DNA from: Secundilactobacillus paracollinoides DSM 15502 = JCM 11969
Lineage (GTDB): Bacteria > Bacillota > Bacilli > Lactobacillales > Lactobacillaceae
DNA length: 49,378 nucleotides
NCBI RefSeq assembly: GCF_001311135.1
Contig: NZ_BBAG01000021.1
Location: forward strand, 1-49,378
Direction: 5' to 3'
Shown here one piece after another: positions 31,823 through 41,809 of the stretch. Each line of letters opens with the position of its first letter. Position 1 is the first letter of the stretch. The notes beneath the pieces were generated by a model that saw nothing but the letters and a program-made list of their open reading frames with translations, was not told the DNA's origin and did no database searches. A program made the translations under genes and the position numbers.

Positions 31823-32539
31823 CTAATCGATTTCGATTTTGTCTGCAATGTAGACGGACGAAAGTGTAACAAAGACGAACGCTTGAATGGCCCCAAGGAA
31901 TGCCGAGAAACCTTGCCAGACCAATGCCAGAACGACTGCGACCCCAAAGGACGCAACCCCACCAGAAAAGGCCATGTTTCCGATAATCTTCAACAACATT
32001 TCACCTGAGTAAATGACACCGAAGATACGAAGTCCCAACGTTAGGAAGTTCGTAAATTCCTCAAAAATACTAATTGGCAGCCAGAAAACGAATGGCTTTA
32101 AGTATCCTGAGAAATGTTTTTTCCAACCAAACTTCATTACGCCAGCGTACTGCGCAATCATTAACGTGGCAAGTGAAAATGTCATGGTAACGATCGGGTC
32201 AGATGTTGGACTACGAACCCAATCTTTTCCGCCAAGGGAAATTTGGAGGAATAGCCCAAGTTCGTTGGAAACGAACAGGAACAAGAACAAGGTGAATCCA
32301 TATAGCCCAAACGCACTCGTTTCGTTGCCTGGAATCGACCCCTTAAGAATGTTATTCGTAAAGTCGATCAGCCATTCCAGAATGTTTTGTCCACGACCTG
32401 GCTTCATCGTTATATGACGTGACAGCGCGAAGACAAACAAAAAAACGAGCACAAACGCAATAAGTCCCGAAACCATATTCGTGACGTTAAACGTAAGCCC
32501 TCCGAATTGAAAGGTAGGAACTGAAGATGGATCTCCCAC
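31823..32539 (-). CDS. atpB: F1Fo ATP synthase subunit a
   Basis: 238 residues, five to six helices, with the essential Arg in TLGLRIFGVIYSGEML and the C-terminal QAFVFVTLSSVYIADKI. It forms the proton half-channels against the c-ring. First gene of the operon; no atpI is seen ahead of it. Intact. Confidence 0.95.
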   Translation of the reverse strand: MGDPSSVPTFQFGGLTFNVTNMVSGLIAFVLVFLFVFALSRHITMKPGRGQNILEWLIDFTNNILKGSIPGNETSAFGLYGFTLFLFLFVSNELGLFLQISLGGKDWVRSPTSDPIVTMTFSLATLMIAQYAGVMKFGWKKHFSGYLKPFVFWLPISIFEEFTNFLTLGLRIFGVIYSGEMLLKIIGNMAFSGGVASFGVAVVLALVWQGFSAFLGAIQAFVFVTLSSVYIADKIEID

Positions 32540-32645
32540 AGAGTATCACCTCTTTTCAAACCAAATTAACGCAAGAATATTCGATGGTGCCAGTCGATTT
32601 TTAACTTCAACTAGAATCCATGATTAAAATTGTTGCGGCATATGA

Positions 32646-32675
32646 ATGATACCCCAAATTGCCCCTCAAAGACAA
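32646..32675 (-). promoter_or_regulatory. Candidate promoter of the atp operon
   Basis: TTGTCT and TATCAT with an 18-bp spacer on the minus strand, about 105 bp before atpB. Moderate match to consensus; the leader between has no obvious structure. Confidence 0.4.
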
Positions 32676-32756
32676 CCTGAAACGTCACAAAATACAAAGA
32701 AAATACTACCACCGTTTCAACAAAATTACAAAACAAACTTACTATATTTCATAACA

Positions 32757-32815
32757 AAAAAACAATCAGTGTCACGATATCAGCGGTATCACTGAAATCT
32801 GAAACTGATTGTTTT
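32757..32815 (-). terminator. Terminator of upp
   Basis: AAAAACAATCAGT pairs with ACTGATTGTTTTT, enclosing a second smaller stem (GATACCGCTGATATC), then a T run. It follows the restored upp stop by 14 bp. Confidence 0.8.
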
Positions 32816-32828
32816 TATAATCTAATGT

Positions 32829-33456
32829 TTATTTAGTTCCGAATAACCGGTCACCAGCGTCACCAAGGCTGGCACGATGTAGCCATCTTCATTCAAATGG
32901 TCGTCAAGGGCAGCGGCGTAAATATCAACGTCGGGGTGCTTTTCGCGAAGGGCTTTAACCCCTTCCGGTGCAGAAACAAGGCACACAAACTTAATGTTAG
33001 TGGCACCGCGCTTCTTTAGGGCATCAATGGCATGATGGCTGACCCACCAGTGGCAAGCATTGGATCCACAACAAAGACTTGCCGCTGTTCAATATCAGCT
33101 GGCAACTTCACGAAATATTCGTGCGGTTCAAGCGTTTCCTCGTCACGATACATCCCAATGTGGCCAACCTTAGCTGCGGGGATCAGTTTCAAAATGCCAT
33201 CGACCATCCCAATACCAGCCCGAAGGATCGGAACAACGGCAACCTTTTTCCCGGATAACGTCTTGGCGGTCATCTTAGAAATTGGTGTTTCAATTTCAAT
33301 GTCCTCCAATGGCATATCGCGCGCAACGTCGTAAGCCATCAACGTTGTAATTTCGTCAACGACCTCGCGGAAGACCTTCGTCCCGCAGTTCTTGTTTCGA
33401 ATAATTGTCAGTTTGTGTTGAATCAACGGATGATCCATAACCTGAAACTTGCCCAT
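32829..33456 (-). CDS. upp: Uracil phosphoribosyltransferase (two frame breaks as read)
   Basis: 209 residues when joined, the normal length. Pyrimidine salvage: uracil plus PRPP gives UMP. PRPP motif [14 protein letters not shown], and [13 protein letters not shown]. One base is missing near 33027 (GSAIM to [17 protein letters not shown]) and one near 32872 (restoring [13 protein letters not shown]). ATG at 33456 behind AAAGGAGAG. Between glyA and the atp operon, a standard arrangement. Confidence 0.93.
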
Positions 33457-33636
33457 GAGTTTGACTCTCCTTTAATTATTTCCTTTATTGTACCATTATC
33501 CACCCCAATGAATAAATGGCCGGATGATAAAAAATAAAAAAAGCGTGTATCCGTATGGCGGGGTACTCATTTCCAGTAATATCAGTGTCCTAACTCGCAG
33601 AACAGGCCTCTCAGGTTAGTAGTCGACCGCTGCTAT

Positions 33637-33756
33637 TTCCTGACTGGTCTTTCCACTATTAGGTAATAGTCCGTTGCATTCCACAATTTGGCACGGCGCT
33701 GAAGTGGCATGTCAGAACAATTTGCCTCACCAAACAATAGAAAGACCCTTCCTGAC
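33637..33756 (+). mobile_element. Family 2 MITE-like element, 104-bp minimal copy with 8-bp target duplication
   Basis: The element is 33645-33748, with ends TGGTCTTTCC and GAAAGACCC, flanked by TTCCTGAC on both sides (33637-33644 and 33749-33756). The interior retains AGGTAATAGTCCGTTGCATT and CAATTTGGCACGGCGCTG, matching the right end of the 619-bp copy. The rest of the 33457-33999 gap has no gene. Confidence 0.75.
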
Positions 33757-33840
33757 TTCAGAATTGGCTATCCGGAAGCATCAGGTGTCTCTTATAAAAC
33801 ACCACCATCAGCGAAAGCGGAATCCTTGAAAGCCCTTACA

Positions 33841-33966
33841 TATAATGGAAGAAAAAAATCATAAACAACCCGACGCCCGTATCCCCTTTTCAGAAAACAC
33901 AGCGGGTTATTTATGATTTATGACGCAAAAAGCGTCCAAATCTAGACACTTTTCTTCCATAGTATA
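33841..33966. repeat. Long nested palindrome upstream of upp
   Basis: Outer arms TATAATGGAAGAAAA (33841-33855) and the complement (33950-33966) enclose a second stem, ATCATAAA plus AACCCG (about 33859-33872) with CGGGTT and TTTATGAT (33903-33917), and a small GACGC/GCGTC hairpin (33922-33936). It sits just past glyA's 3' end. It could act as terminator or processing signal. Confidence 0.55.
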
Positions 33967-33999
33967 GGCCAATTACACAGTCAAGTGAGGTTGGCTAGT

Positions 34000-35260
34000 T
34001 TACTTAAATTCAATTTCTGCCACGTTAGCGTCAATTGGATGGGCATCCGTCAAAGCACGAACTGCTATCTTAACCTCATCCAAGACAGCTGCATCTGCGT
34101 GATTCTCAACAGCCTTCACAATGAGTTCTGCGACCTGTGCAGCGTCATCTTCCTTGAATCCGCGGGTTGTAATAGCAGGCGTTCCCAACCGAATACCCGA
34201 CGTCTTAAACGGACTCAAAGGCTCGTTTGGAATGGATTCCTTGTTAGTCGTAATCAAAACAGAATCAAGTAATTCCTGTGTTTGCTTCCCGTTTAACTCA
34301 GTCTTAGTGAGATCGAGTGTCATCAAATGGTTGTCAGTGCCACCAGAAACGACGCGAATCGTCTTGCTCTTGTTAAACACGTCTGCCATAGCCTGCGCAT
34401 TCTTAATGATCTGCGCCGCATAGTCCTTGAAGGCCGGTTGGAGATCTTCATTGAGCATTGCAGCCTTCGCAGCCACCACGTGCTCTAATGGCCCACCCTG
34501 CGTACCAGAAAAGACTGCGGAGTTGATCTGCTTGGCGTACTTCTCCTGTGACAGGATCAGCCACCACGGGGACCACGCAATGTCTTATGCGTCGTCGTTG
34601 TCACCACGTCTGCAATGCCAACTGGTGACGGGTGCAGACCGGCAGCAACTAGGCCAGCAATATGCGCCATATCGACCATTAAATAGGCGCCTACTTCATC
34701 CGCAATATCGCGGAAAGCTTGCCAGTCGATGATGCGACTATATGCTGAGGCCCCAGCCACGATCATTTGCGGCTTGACCTGCTTAGCCAGATCACGAATC
34801 ATATCATAGTCCAACAATTCGGTATCGGGATTCAACCATAACTGTATGCTTGATAGAGTTTGCCGCTAAAGTTGACCTTTGCTCCGTGGGATAAGTGGCC
34901 CCCGGAATCCAGTCCCATGCCAAGGATCGTGTCGCCGGGCTTCAAAAAGGCGGCGTACACGGCTTGATTGGCTTGTGACCCGGAATGTGGCTGAACGTTC
35001 GCGTATTCGGCGCCGAACAGTTCTTTGGCCCGGTCAATGGCCAGGTTTTCAACCACGTCGACGTACTCGTTACCACCATAGTACCGTTTAGACGGATAAC
35101 CTTCCGAATATTTGTTGGTCAAAACGGAACCCTGAGCAGCTCTCACAGCTTGCGAAACAATGTTCTCAGAAGCAATCAGTTCAATATTATGTTGTTGGCG
35201 ATCTTCTTCATTTACGATGGCCTGCCATAATTTTGGATCTTGTTCTCGATAGTTCAACAC
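34000..35260 (-). CDS. glyA: Serine hydroxymethyltransferase (two frame breaks as read)
   Basis: About 412 residues when joined. PLP enzyme converting serine and tetrahydrofolate to glycine and methylene-THF. Active-site Lys in [15 protein letters not shown]-terminal [11 protein letters not shown] and [15 protein letters not shown]. One base is missing near 34842 (YQAYSYG to NPDTELLDY) and one near 34553 (GPRGG to [13 protein letters not shown]). Neighbour of upp and tsaC as in other lactobacilli. Confidence 0.95.
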
Positions 35261-35336
35261 AATCAGCTCCTTGGCATTTGATAAGACTACTTTACCAAAT
35301 TTTTACTGAAAATGAAAGGGTCTATACCGAACAATG

Positions 35337-36370
35337 TTACTTATCAATTGATTTATCGTTCGTAAAATGCTCATCGCCAGCCGATTTGTTTAACCGGTTC
35401 ATGTAAGCGGCACCCAGCCGTCTGTGCTAAACCCTTGCGTCAAAATTGCCGTCACATCAGTTTCCAGGTCAAAGTGGCGCAGCCCGGCAAACAACCGGTG
35501 ACTTGCCGCCGCCACGTCAGGCCCGAGGGTAAATACTTCAACGCTATCAGGCACCGTTAATTGACTAAGAACACTGTCCGTTGCCATTAAGCCAGCCTTG
35601 CTATTATGACTGCTTACCCAGGCAACGGCAGCTGCAAAGTCAGTTGGGTCGTCCACAATGGTCACCTGAGCAGTCGGGGCGTAATGTTTGTATTTCATCC
35701 CGGGCGCTTTTGGCGTCTCGTTGGCACCAACCTTGTGCTTGTTTCCCCGCACCTCGCCAATGACATCGGCCAGCTGATCTTCAGTCACGGCACCTGGCCG
35801 CAAGATCGTCGGGATTTCGGTCGACATATCAATAATAGTCGATTCAACACCCACATCAGTTGGCCCATCGTCTAAAATACCGGCAATTTTCCCCTTTAAA
35901 TCATGATACACGTGTTCCGCGAGTGTCGGGCTCGGTTTCCCTGAAGTGTTTGCAGACGGCCCAACGATTGGCACCCCTGCTGTTCGAATCAGCTTCAACG
36001 TTGCGTTGTTTGCCGGCATCCGAAACGCCGCGGTGTCTAAGCCACCCGTTACCGTTTTTGAGAGTGCGTTCGGTTTTAATGGCAGAATGATCGTTAACGA
36101 CCCTGGCCAAAAGGTGTCAATGAGCGTCTTAACTTTATCAGAGAGCGGCTGAGCAAACCGGGTTAATGTTGCGACATCCGCAATTGTGACGATCAGTGGA
36201 TTATCGCTAGGACGACCCTTTGCTGCATAGACGTGACTGACCGCCTCAACGTTGGTAGCATCGGCGCCAAGTCCGTAGACCGTTTCAGTTGGAAAAGCGA
36301 CCAGCTGACCCGCCTTAAGGGCTGCCGCTGCTTCATCAATATCATCAAGTGAATAAATTTTAGTTTCCAT
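35337..36370 (-). CDS. tsaC: L-threonylcarbamoyladenylate synthase, Sua5 type (frameshifted near C-terminus as read)
   Basis: About 344 residues when extended through the break. YrdC domain (AFPTETVYGLGADA, KGRPSDNPL, VGPSANTSG, STIIDM) plus a C-terminal Sua5 domain. Makes TC-AMP from Thr, bicarbonate and ATP for t6A37 of ANN-decoding tRNAs. Near 35411 one base is missing: the frame that continues reads GLGAAYMNRLNKS, the conserved end. 15 bp after prmC. Confidence 0.92.
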
Positions 36371-36385
36371 ATTTAATTAACTTCC

Positions 36386-37234
36386 TTAATTTTCTTTAAG
36401 CATCACGTGCACTATCCGGTCGTGGCCCGCAATGTCCTGGTGAACATCAACGCTCATCGGGTCAAGGACGGATTCAAAGAGGTGCTTCACTGCCGTCCCC
36501 TGATGATAGCCGATCTCCACAAACAAATGTCTGGTCATGACAATGTGGTCTGCCAGCTGCTGGGCCAACTGCTCATAAATAGCGAGGCCGGCGTGATCGG
36601 CAAACAGCGCAAGATGCGGTTCGCTTTTAACAACATCATCATCCATCACCGTGATCTCTTGGGGATCGATGTACGGCGGATTGCTAACGATCACGTCAAA
36701 TGATTGCCCGCTAACCGGCTGCAAAAGATCACCGACATGCGTCTCAACGTTCAGTTGCAACCGGTCAGTATTTTCGCGGGCAACGGCAACCGCCCCAGCT
36801 GAAATATCGGTCAGGGTCACCTGCCAGTCTGGCCGTTCCGCCTTGAGTGTCAGGCCGATGGCGCCGCTGCCAGTACCAACGTCCAGGACACGTACCGGTG
36901 TTGCCGGTAACGCCGCTAACACCCACTCCACCAATTCTTCCGTTTCCTGCCTCGGAATCAAGACGTGGTCATTCACAATAAAATTACGGCCATAAAATGG
37001 TGCCGTGCCAACAATGTACTGGGGTGGCGTGCCTACCAAATACTGGTCAATTGCTCGTTGAAATCGCTGCAACGCTTCATCTGGCATGACCTCACGATAC
37101 GCCATCAGCAGGTGGGTCTGATCCATGTCATTTAGCGCCAGCATCAAATAATTGGCTGCAGAATCGTCTAACTTCTTGCTCTGAATACGCAAAGAAGCCC
37201 ATTTCAGGGCTTCTAAGTAGGTCATGTTAGCCAT
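36386..37234 (-). CDS. prmC: Release factor glutamine methyltransferase PrmC (HemK)
   Basis: 282 residues. N-terminal helical release-factor-binding domain, then a Rossmann methyltransferase with SAM site [13 protein letters not shown] and catalytic NPPY ([11 protein letters not shown]). Methylates the GGQ Gln of release factors. Its start overlaps the prfA end by 8 bp, matching its substrate. Intact. Confidence 0.95.
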   Translation of the reverse strand: MANMTYLEALKWASLRIQSKKLDDSAANYLMLALNDMDQTHLLMAYREVMPDEALQRFQRAIDQYLVGTPPQYIVGTAPFYGRNFIVNDHVLIPRQETEELVEWVLAALPATPVRVLDVGTGSGAIGLTLKAERPDWQVTLTDISAGAVAVARENTDRLQLNVETHVGDLLQPVSGQSFDVIVSNPPYIDPQEITVMDDDVVKSEPHLALFADHAGLAIYEQLAQQLADHIVMTRHLFVEIGYHQGTAVKHLFESVLDPMSVDVHQDIAGHDRIVHVMLKEN

Positions 37235-38308
37235 GGTTCAGCTCTTCCATCTTCTGGGTTTGATCATAAAGGATCAGCGCGTCAATGACATCGTCTAACT
37301 CGCCGTTCATGATCTTGTCCAACTTGTTCAGGGTCAAGCCAATTCGGTGATCCGTGACCCGGTTTTGCGGATAGTTGTACGTCCGAATCCGTTCTGACCG
37401 GTCACCGGTTCCGACAGCTGACTTTCGCTCAGCATTATAGCTGTCTTCTTCTTGTTCCTTATAGTAGTTGTAGACCCGGGCCCGCAAAATCTGCATGGCC
37501 TTCGCCCGGTTTTGTTGTTGTGACCGTTCATCTTGCATGGCCACAACGATCCCGTTGGTAAGTGGGTCATCCGCACTGCAGAACTCGTCTTGTTAATATG
37601 TTGCCCACCGGCACCAGATGACCGGTAAACATCCGTCCGAATATCCTTAGGATCGATATCGATGTCGACTTCTTCAGCTTCTGGCATCACCCCAACGGTC
37701 GCCGTCGAGGTATGGAGACGACCGGCTGATTCAGTGACAGGTACCCGTTGCACCCGGTGCGCACCACTCTCGTACTTCAGTTTTGAGTAAACTTTATTGC
37801 CGGAGATCAGCAGCACGATTTCCTTAAAGCCACCGACTTCAGTGGCACTCTGGTCAACAATTTCAACTGACCAGCCCTGTTTTTCAGCGTACCGCGAGTA
37901 CATGTTGAACAGGTCCGCAGCAAATAAACTGGCTTCATCACCACCAGCAGCCCCGTGAATTTCCATCACGATGTTTTTATCGTCATTAGGGTCTTTAGGC
38001 AGCAATAACACTCGGATATGGTCTTCGAGTTCTTCTTTTTGTGGTTCTAATTCCTTTAGCTCATCCTTGACCATTTGTTCCATGTCATCGTCAAGCTTTT
38101 CGTGTAACATCTCATTGTCTTCGTTAAGTTGGTCGGTCACCTGCTTGTATTTTCGATATGTCTCAACCGTATCGCGCAGTTCACCCTCCTCTTTAGAGAG
38201 GGTCATGAACCGTTGCGTATCAGCAATCACTTCAGGATCACTGATCAGTTCATTAAGTTCATCATAACGGTCAACGACCGCCTGTAATCTGTCGAACATT
38301 TCGTCCAT
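37227..38308 (-). CDS. prfA: Peptide chain release factor 1 (frameshifted as read)
   Basis: About 360 residues when joined. Stop-codon recognition domain and catalytic [12 protein letters not shown] (GGQ). Recognises UAA and UAG. One base is missing near 37558 (THLPTG to [14 protein letters not shown]). As RF1 is essential, the break is not credible as biology. Translationally coupled to prmC. Confidence 0.95.
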
Positions 38309-38374
38309 TTCTTAATTTCTCCAATCTCTTTGCGTCAGTGGTATCACCATCGATGTTGAGCAGCAATAGGCTAG

Positions 38375-38974
38375 CTACAACATTGAAGCGTCCTGACCCA
38401 ACATATCTAATGGCGGGTTGTAATAGTGCCGTCGACAAACGGGATAGTACGACTCGTTGCCGCCGATCTGCACCTGTTCGCCCTCATAAACGGGCTTGTT
38501 ATCATGAAAACGCAGATTCATGGTTGCTTTTTTCGCACAGAACCAACAAATGGTCTTCATTTCTTCTAACTTATCAGCGTAAAGCAAGAGGTACTTTGAG
38601 CCTTCAAACAGTTCATTTCTAAAATCATTTTTCAGGCCAAACGCCATGACGGGAATGTGGAGTTCATCCACGATCTTCGCCAATTGGAAAACGTGTTCCT
38701 TTGTTAAGAACTGGGCTTCATCGATCATGACACAGTTAGCATGTTCGTTGATGCGCTTCACTTTATCGTACACGTTATCCGTTTTAAAGATTGGAACCGC
38801 CTCACGTTCAAGGCCGATCCGACTTGATACCTTACCGACCCCCGAACGTGTGTCCACGCCGCTGGTCATAATAATGACCGGTTTATTTTGCTCCTCATAG
38901 TTATGCGCCACCTTCAAAATTTCAATGGTCTTGCCACTATTCATCGCACCGTACTTAAAAAATAATTGCGCCAA
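38375..38974 (-). CDS. tdk: Thymidine kinase
   Basis: About 199 residues from the TTG at 38974 ([16 protein letters not shown]), chosen over the upstream ATG because GAGTGGAG lies just ahead. P-loop GAMNSGKT, Walker [11 protein letters not shown], and zinc-type Cys motif CWFCAKKA with a C-terminal CRRHYY. Type II TK of thymidine salvage. Head of the prfA-prmC-tsaC-glyA run. Intact. Confidence 0.95.
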   Translation of the reverse strand: MAQLFFKYGAMNSGKTIEILKVAHNYEEQNKPVIIMTSGVDTRSGVGKVSSRIGLEREAVPIFKTDNVYDKVKRINEHANCVMIDEAQFLTKEHVFQLAKIVDELHIPVMAFGLKNDFRNELFEGSKYLLLYADKLEEMKTICWFCAKKATMNLRFHDNKPVYEGEQVQIGGNESYYPVCRRHYYNPPLDMLGQDASML

Positions 38975-39092
38975 TGGTCTCCACTCTTTCTGCAAATTTC
39001 ATATCCATTGTACAATAATAGCATAAGCCGTTTAAGATGAGAACAGGCGCGCCCAACAGATTTATTGAATTTGTCAAATCTTTATATTGACT

Positions 39093-39340
39093 GGGGACTT
39101 TCCAATGTTGGACGACCAGCCCGTTGCATTCCGCAATTTGGCAGGCAGTCGTAGTGGCTCGACACCACGACAACCTGCCAAATTGCTACATTCCACTGAC
39201 AATGAGTTTACAATTTACCATTAGTTAAGCATCACAATTGCGTTAAACCATGTTCGAAAAAAATCCACCCTCGACTGCTAGTAATTCCAGTGACAGCATT
39301 GTTTCATACGTTGCTCAGGTGAAAAGTAATGATGACCCAG
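39093..39340 (-). mobile_element. Family 2 element, truncated reverse copy with both inner hairpins deleted
   Basis: Begins GGGGACTTTCCAATGTTGG, matching the element's end. The outer stem remains perfect: GCAATTTGGCAGG (39133-39145) with its complement at 39174-39186, joined by a short linker containing GTCGTAGTGG/CCACGAC. Further similarity (CCCTCGACTGCTAG) fades by about 39340. The rest of the 38975-39570 gap has no gene. Confidence 0.65.
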
Positions 39341-39439
39341 CGTATTTATACCGCATAGTCTCGACTGACCGTACATATTTATTGTTTACTAGCATGTAGC
39401 GAGGCGGAGCGGCAGCCACTCTCCGTTCAAAAAGAAAAA

Positions 39440-39482
39440 GAACCGCTGATTTCATATTTTTAATTAAAAGTCAGCGTTTCTC
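39440..39482. terminator. Hairpin between repeat remnant and murT
   Basis: ACCGCTGA and TCAGCGTT form an AT-looped hairpin; on the minus strand it is followed by TTCTTTTTCTTTTT. No minus gene ends here, so its role is unclear. Confidence 0.35.
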
Positions 39483-39570
39483 ACACCATTAGCCGCCAAG
39501 CATGGTAAAATTAAAGCTTAGTTTGGGTGTTTAATATGTGACACCCGTTAGATCTAGAGGAGCGAAGAAA

Positions 39571-40929
39571 ATGACATTACGAAGTAGCGTTGCCGCCTTT
39601 GCGGGGAGATCATCCTACTGGTTTTTACACACATTCTTAAAGGGTGGCAGTTCGCTGCCTGGTAAGATCACCACGAAAATTGATCCGGATATTTTAAGAC
39701 ACCTGGGTCAAAACTACGATGTTGTGATCATCACCGGAACCAACGGTAAAACACTGACCACAGCACTCACAGTGCGGGTCCTCAAGCAAAAATATGACTC
39801 AATTTTAACCAACCCTACCGGCTCCAACATGGAACAAGGGATCGTTACCACGTTCCTTCGAGCCCCTAAGACAAAGGGCGCCCGACCGATCGCCGTTTTG
39901 GAAGTTGATGAAGCCAACGTCATCAAAGTGACCCGTTACATCAAGCCAAAAGCCTTTGTTTTCACCAACATCTTCCGGGACCAAATGGACCGCTATGGTG
40001 AAATCTATACAACCTATCAAAAAATCATCGATGGGGTTGCCTTAGCACCAGATGCGACGATCATCGCAAACGGCGATGCCCCGATCTTCCACTCCAAGAA
40101 CTTGCCAAATCCGATCGTTTATTACGGATTTGATCAGGATACAGATGACAAAACAACGGACATGAAAGCAAAGCCAAATACTGACGGCGTTCTGTGTCCG
40201 AAATGCCAGCATATTTTACACTACCATTCGCTGGTCTACAGCAACTTGGGCGATTATTTCTGTCCAAACTGCGGCTTCAAGCGCCCCGAACTAACGTATA
40301 AGTTAACCAAAGTCGGTGACCGGACGCCTAAGAGCTCCTCATTTGAAGTCGACCACAGTCCGATGAAAATTGAAATTGGCGGCATGTATAACGTCTACAA
40401 CGCTTTAGCAGCATACGCTGTCGGCCGTTTCTTTGACGTTACCCCTGACCAGATCAACACTGCCTTCATCGAAGACAAGAAAGTCTTCGGTCGTCAAGAA
40501 GAGATCAACGTCGATGGTAAAAAAGTCACCTTGATCCTGGTCAAAAATCCGGTTGGCTTAAACCAGGTACTCGACATGATCAGCACTGACAAGCAGCCTT
40601 TCTCCTTTGTTGGCCTGCTCAACGCTAACTACGCTGATGGGATCGACACAAGCTGGATCTGGGACGGCAATTTTGAAAATCTGCCGAAACTCAATATACC
40701 AGCATATATTACCGGTGGCGAGCGCTACAAGGACATTACCTTCCGTCTAAAAGTCGCCGGTGTGCCCGATGACAAACACGAGGTCGTGCCAGAACTTAGC
40801 GATGTGCTGGAAAAGATTAAGACTTTGCCAACCGAGAACGTTTATGTTTTGGCAACCTACACAGCTGTGTTACAATTACGGAAATTATTAGCTGACAAGG
40901 GCTATATCAAGGAGGGAATGGGCGCATGA
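39571..40929 (+). CDS. murT: Lipid II isoglutaminyl synthase, MurT subunit
   Basis: 452 residues. Mur-ligase fold with ATP site VVIITGTNGKTLTTAL, a Cys4 zinc ribbon (CPKCQHILHYHS and YFCPNCG) unique to MurT, and a C-terminal DUF1727 domain. With GatD it amidates the D-Glu of lipid II to D-isoGln. The ATG at 39571 is behind GAGGAG. Its TGA overlaps the gatD ATG. Intact. Confidence 0.93.
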   Translation: MTLRSSVAAFAGRSSYWFLHTFLKGGSSLPGKITTKIDPDILRHLGQNYDVVIITGTNGKTLTTALTVRVLKQKYDSILTNPTGSNMEQGIVTTFLRAPKTKGARPIAVLEVDEANVIKVTRYIKPKAFVFTNIFRDQMDRYGEIYTTYQKIIDGVALAPDATIIANGDAPIFHSKNLPNPIVYYGFDQDTDDKTTDMKAKPNTDGVLCPKCQHILHYHSLVYSNLGDYFCPNCGFKRPELTYKLTKVGDRTPKSSSFEVDHSPMKIEIGGMYNVYNALAAYAVGRFFDVTPDQINTAFIEDKKVFGRQEEINVDGKKVTLILVKNPVGLNQVLDMISTDKQPFSFVGLLNANYADGIDTSWIWDGNFENLPKLNIPAYITGGERYKDITFRLKVAGVPDDKHEVVPELSDVLEKIKTLPTENVYVLATYTAVLQLRKLLADKGYIKEGMGA

Positions 40930-41628
40930 CCTATGAATTAAATGTGGCTCACCTTTATGGCGACCTGATGAATACTTACGGCGATGTCGGTAACATTTTG
41001 GCATTGCAGTACTATGCAAAACAGATGGATGTTCATTTAAACGTCAAAGTAGTCAGTCTGGACCAAGATTTCAGGGCTGACGACTACGACATGGCATTCT
41101 TCGGCGGCGGTCAAGATTTCGAGCAGGAAATCGTTTCCCAAGATATTCAAACTAAGAAACAAGCACTGACCGACTTCATTGAATCTGGCGGCCCAGTGCT
41201 GGCTATCTGTGGCGGCTATCAGCTGTTGGGGCACTACTACATCGATGCTAAGGGTGATAAGATTCCCGGCATTGGTGCGTTAGACCACTACACACTGGCG
41301 CAGGATCACAACCGGTTCATCGGCGACATTGTGATCAAAAACGCCGACAATGGCGAAACCTATCACGGGTTTGAAAACCATCAAGGTAAAACATACCTGG
41401 GCAAGGATGAAAAAACATAGGTAACGTTGTGGAAGGCAAAGGTAATAACGGCGAGGATCACACAGAGGTGCAATTTACAAAAACGTCTACTGCTCCTACT
41501 TCCACGGCCCGATTCTGACCCGAAATGGCAATCTCGCAAAACGCTTGCTGGTCGCAGCTTTGAAGCGGCGCTATCCAGATGTTGATTTTTCAAAGCAGGA
41601 AGAGTTGGCGGTGCCGGCAACGTTTTAA
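40926..41628 (+). CDS. gatD: Lipid II isoglutaminyl synthase, glutaminase subunit GatD (two frame breaks as read)
   Basis: About 234 residues when joined. Class I glutamine amidotransferase that supplies ammonia to MurT. Nucleophile in [14 protein letters not shown]; the His partner is in [10 protein letters not shown], seen only after restoring one base near 41417 and one near 41468. It ends LAVPATF at 41628, where repeat copy E starts. Overlaps murT by four bases. Confidence 0.92.
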
Positions 41629-41750
41629 GAGAGTGGAGAAAAACGGTTTGAGACCAGAGCGTAAGGGCAATGAGTGAAAAATCCCGGTCTTGGATTTATC
41701 ACTCATTGCCCTTACGCGGCCGGTCTCAGTTTTTCGGAACTCGTTTCCGC
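41628..41750 (+). repeat. Nested-hairpin element copy E, starting at the gatD stop codon
   Basis: Family 1 copy with quite different stems: outer GAAAAAC/GTTTTTC, second TGAGACC/GGTCTCA, third CGTAAGGGCAATGAGTGA with its complement, loop CGGTCTT. Tail CGGAACTCGTTTCCGC. Co-oriented with gatD. Confidence 0.8.
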
Positions 41751-41766
41751 TACGTAACATAGAAAG

Positions 41767-41807
41767 AAAAAACAACGCTCAGTCCCTATCGACTAAGCGT
41801 TGTTTTT
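41767..41807. terminator. Bidirectional terminator between gatD and the permease
   Basis: AAAACAACGCT(C)AGTC pairs with GACT(A)AGCGTTGTTTT; A and T runs on both sides serve both convergent genes. Confidence 0.85.
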
Positions 41808-41809
41808 AA

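Noticed and set aside
32013..32417. 134-codon plus-strand frame opposite atpB
   Set aside because: Antisense shadow of a highly conserved gene.
39395..39425. GCGAGGCGGAGCGG stretch resembling the Family 1 junction
   Set aside because: Only a few bases match, there is no second arm, and the tail is missing; not enough to call a copy.
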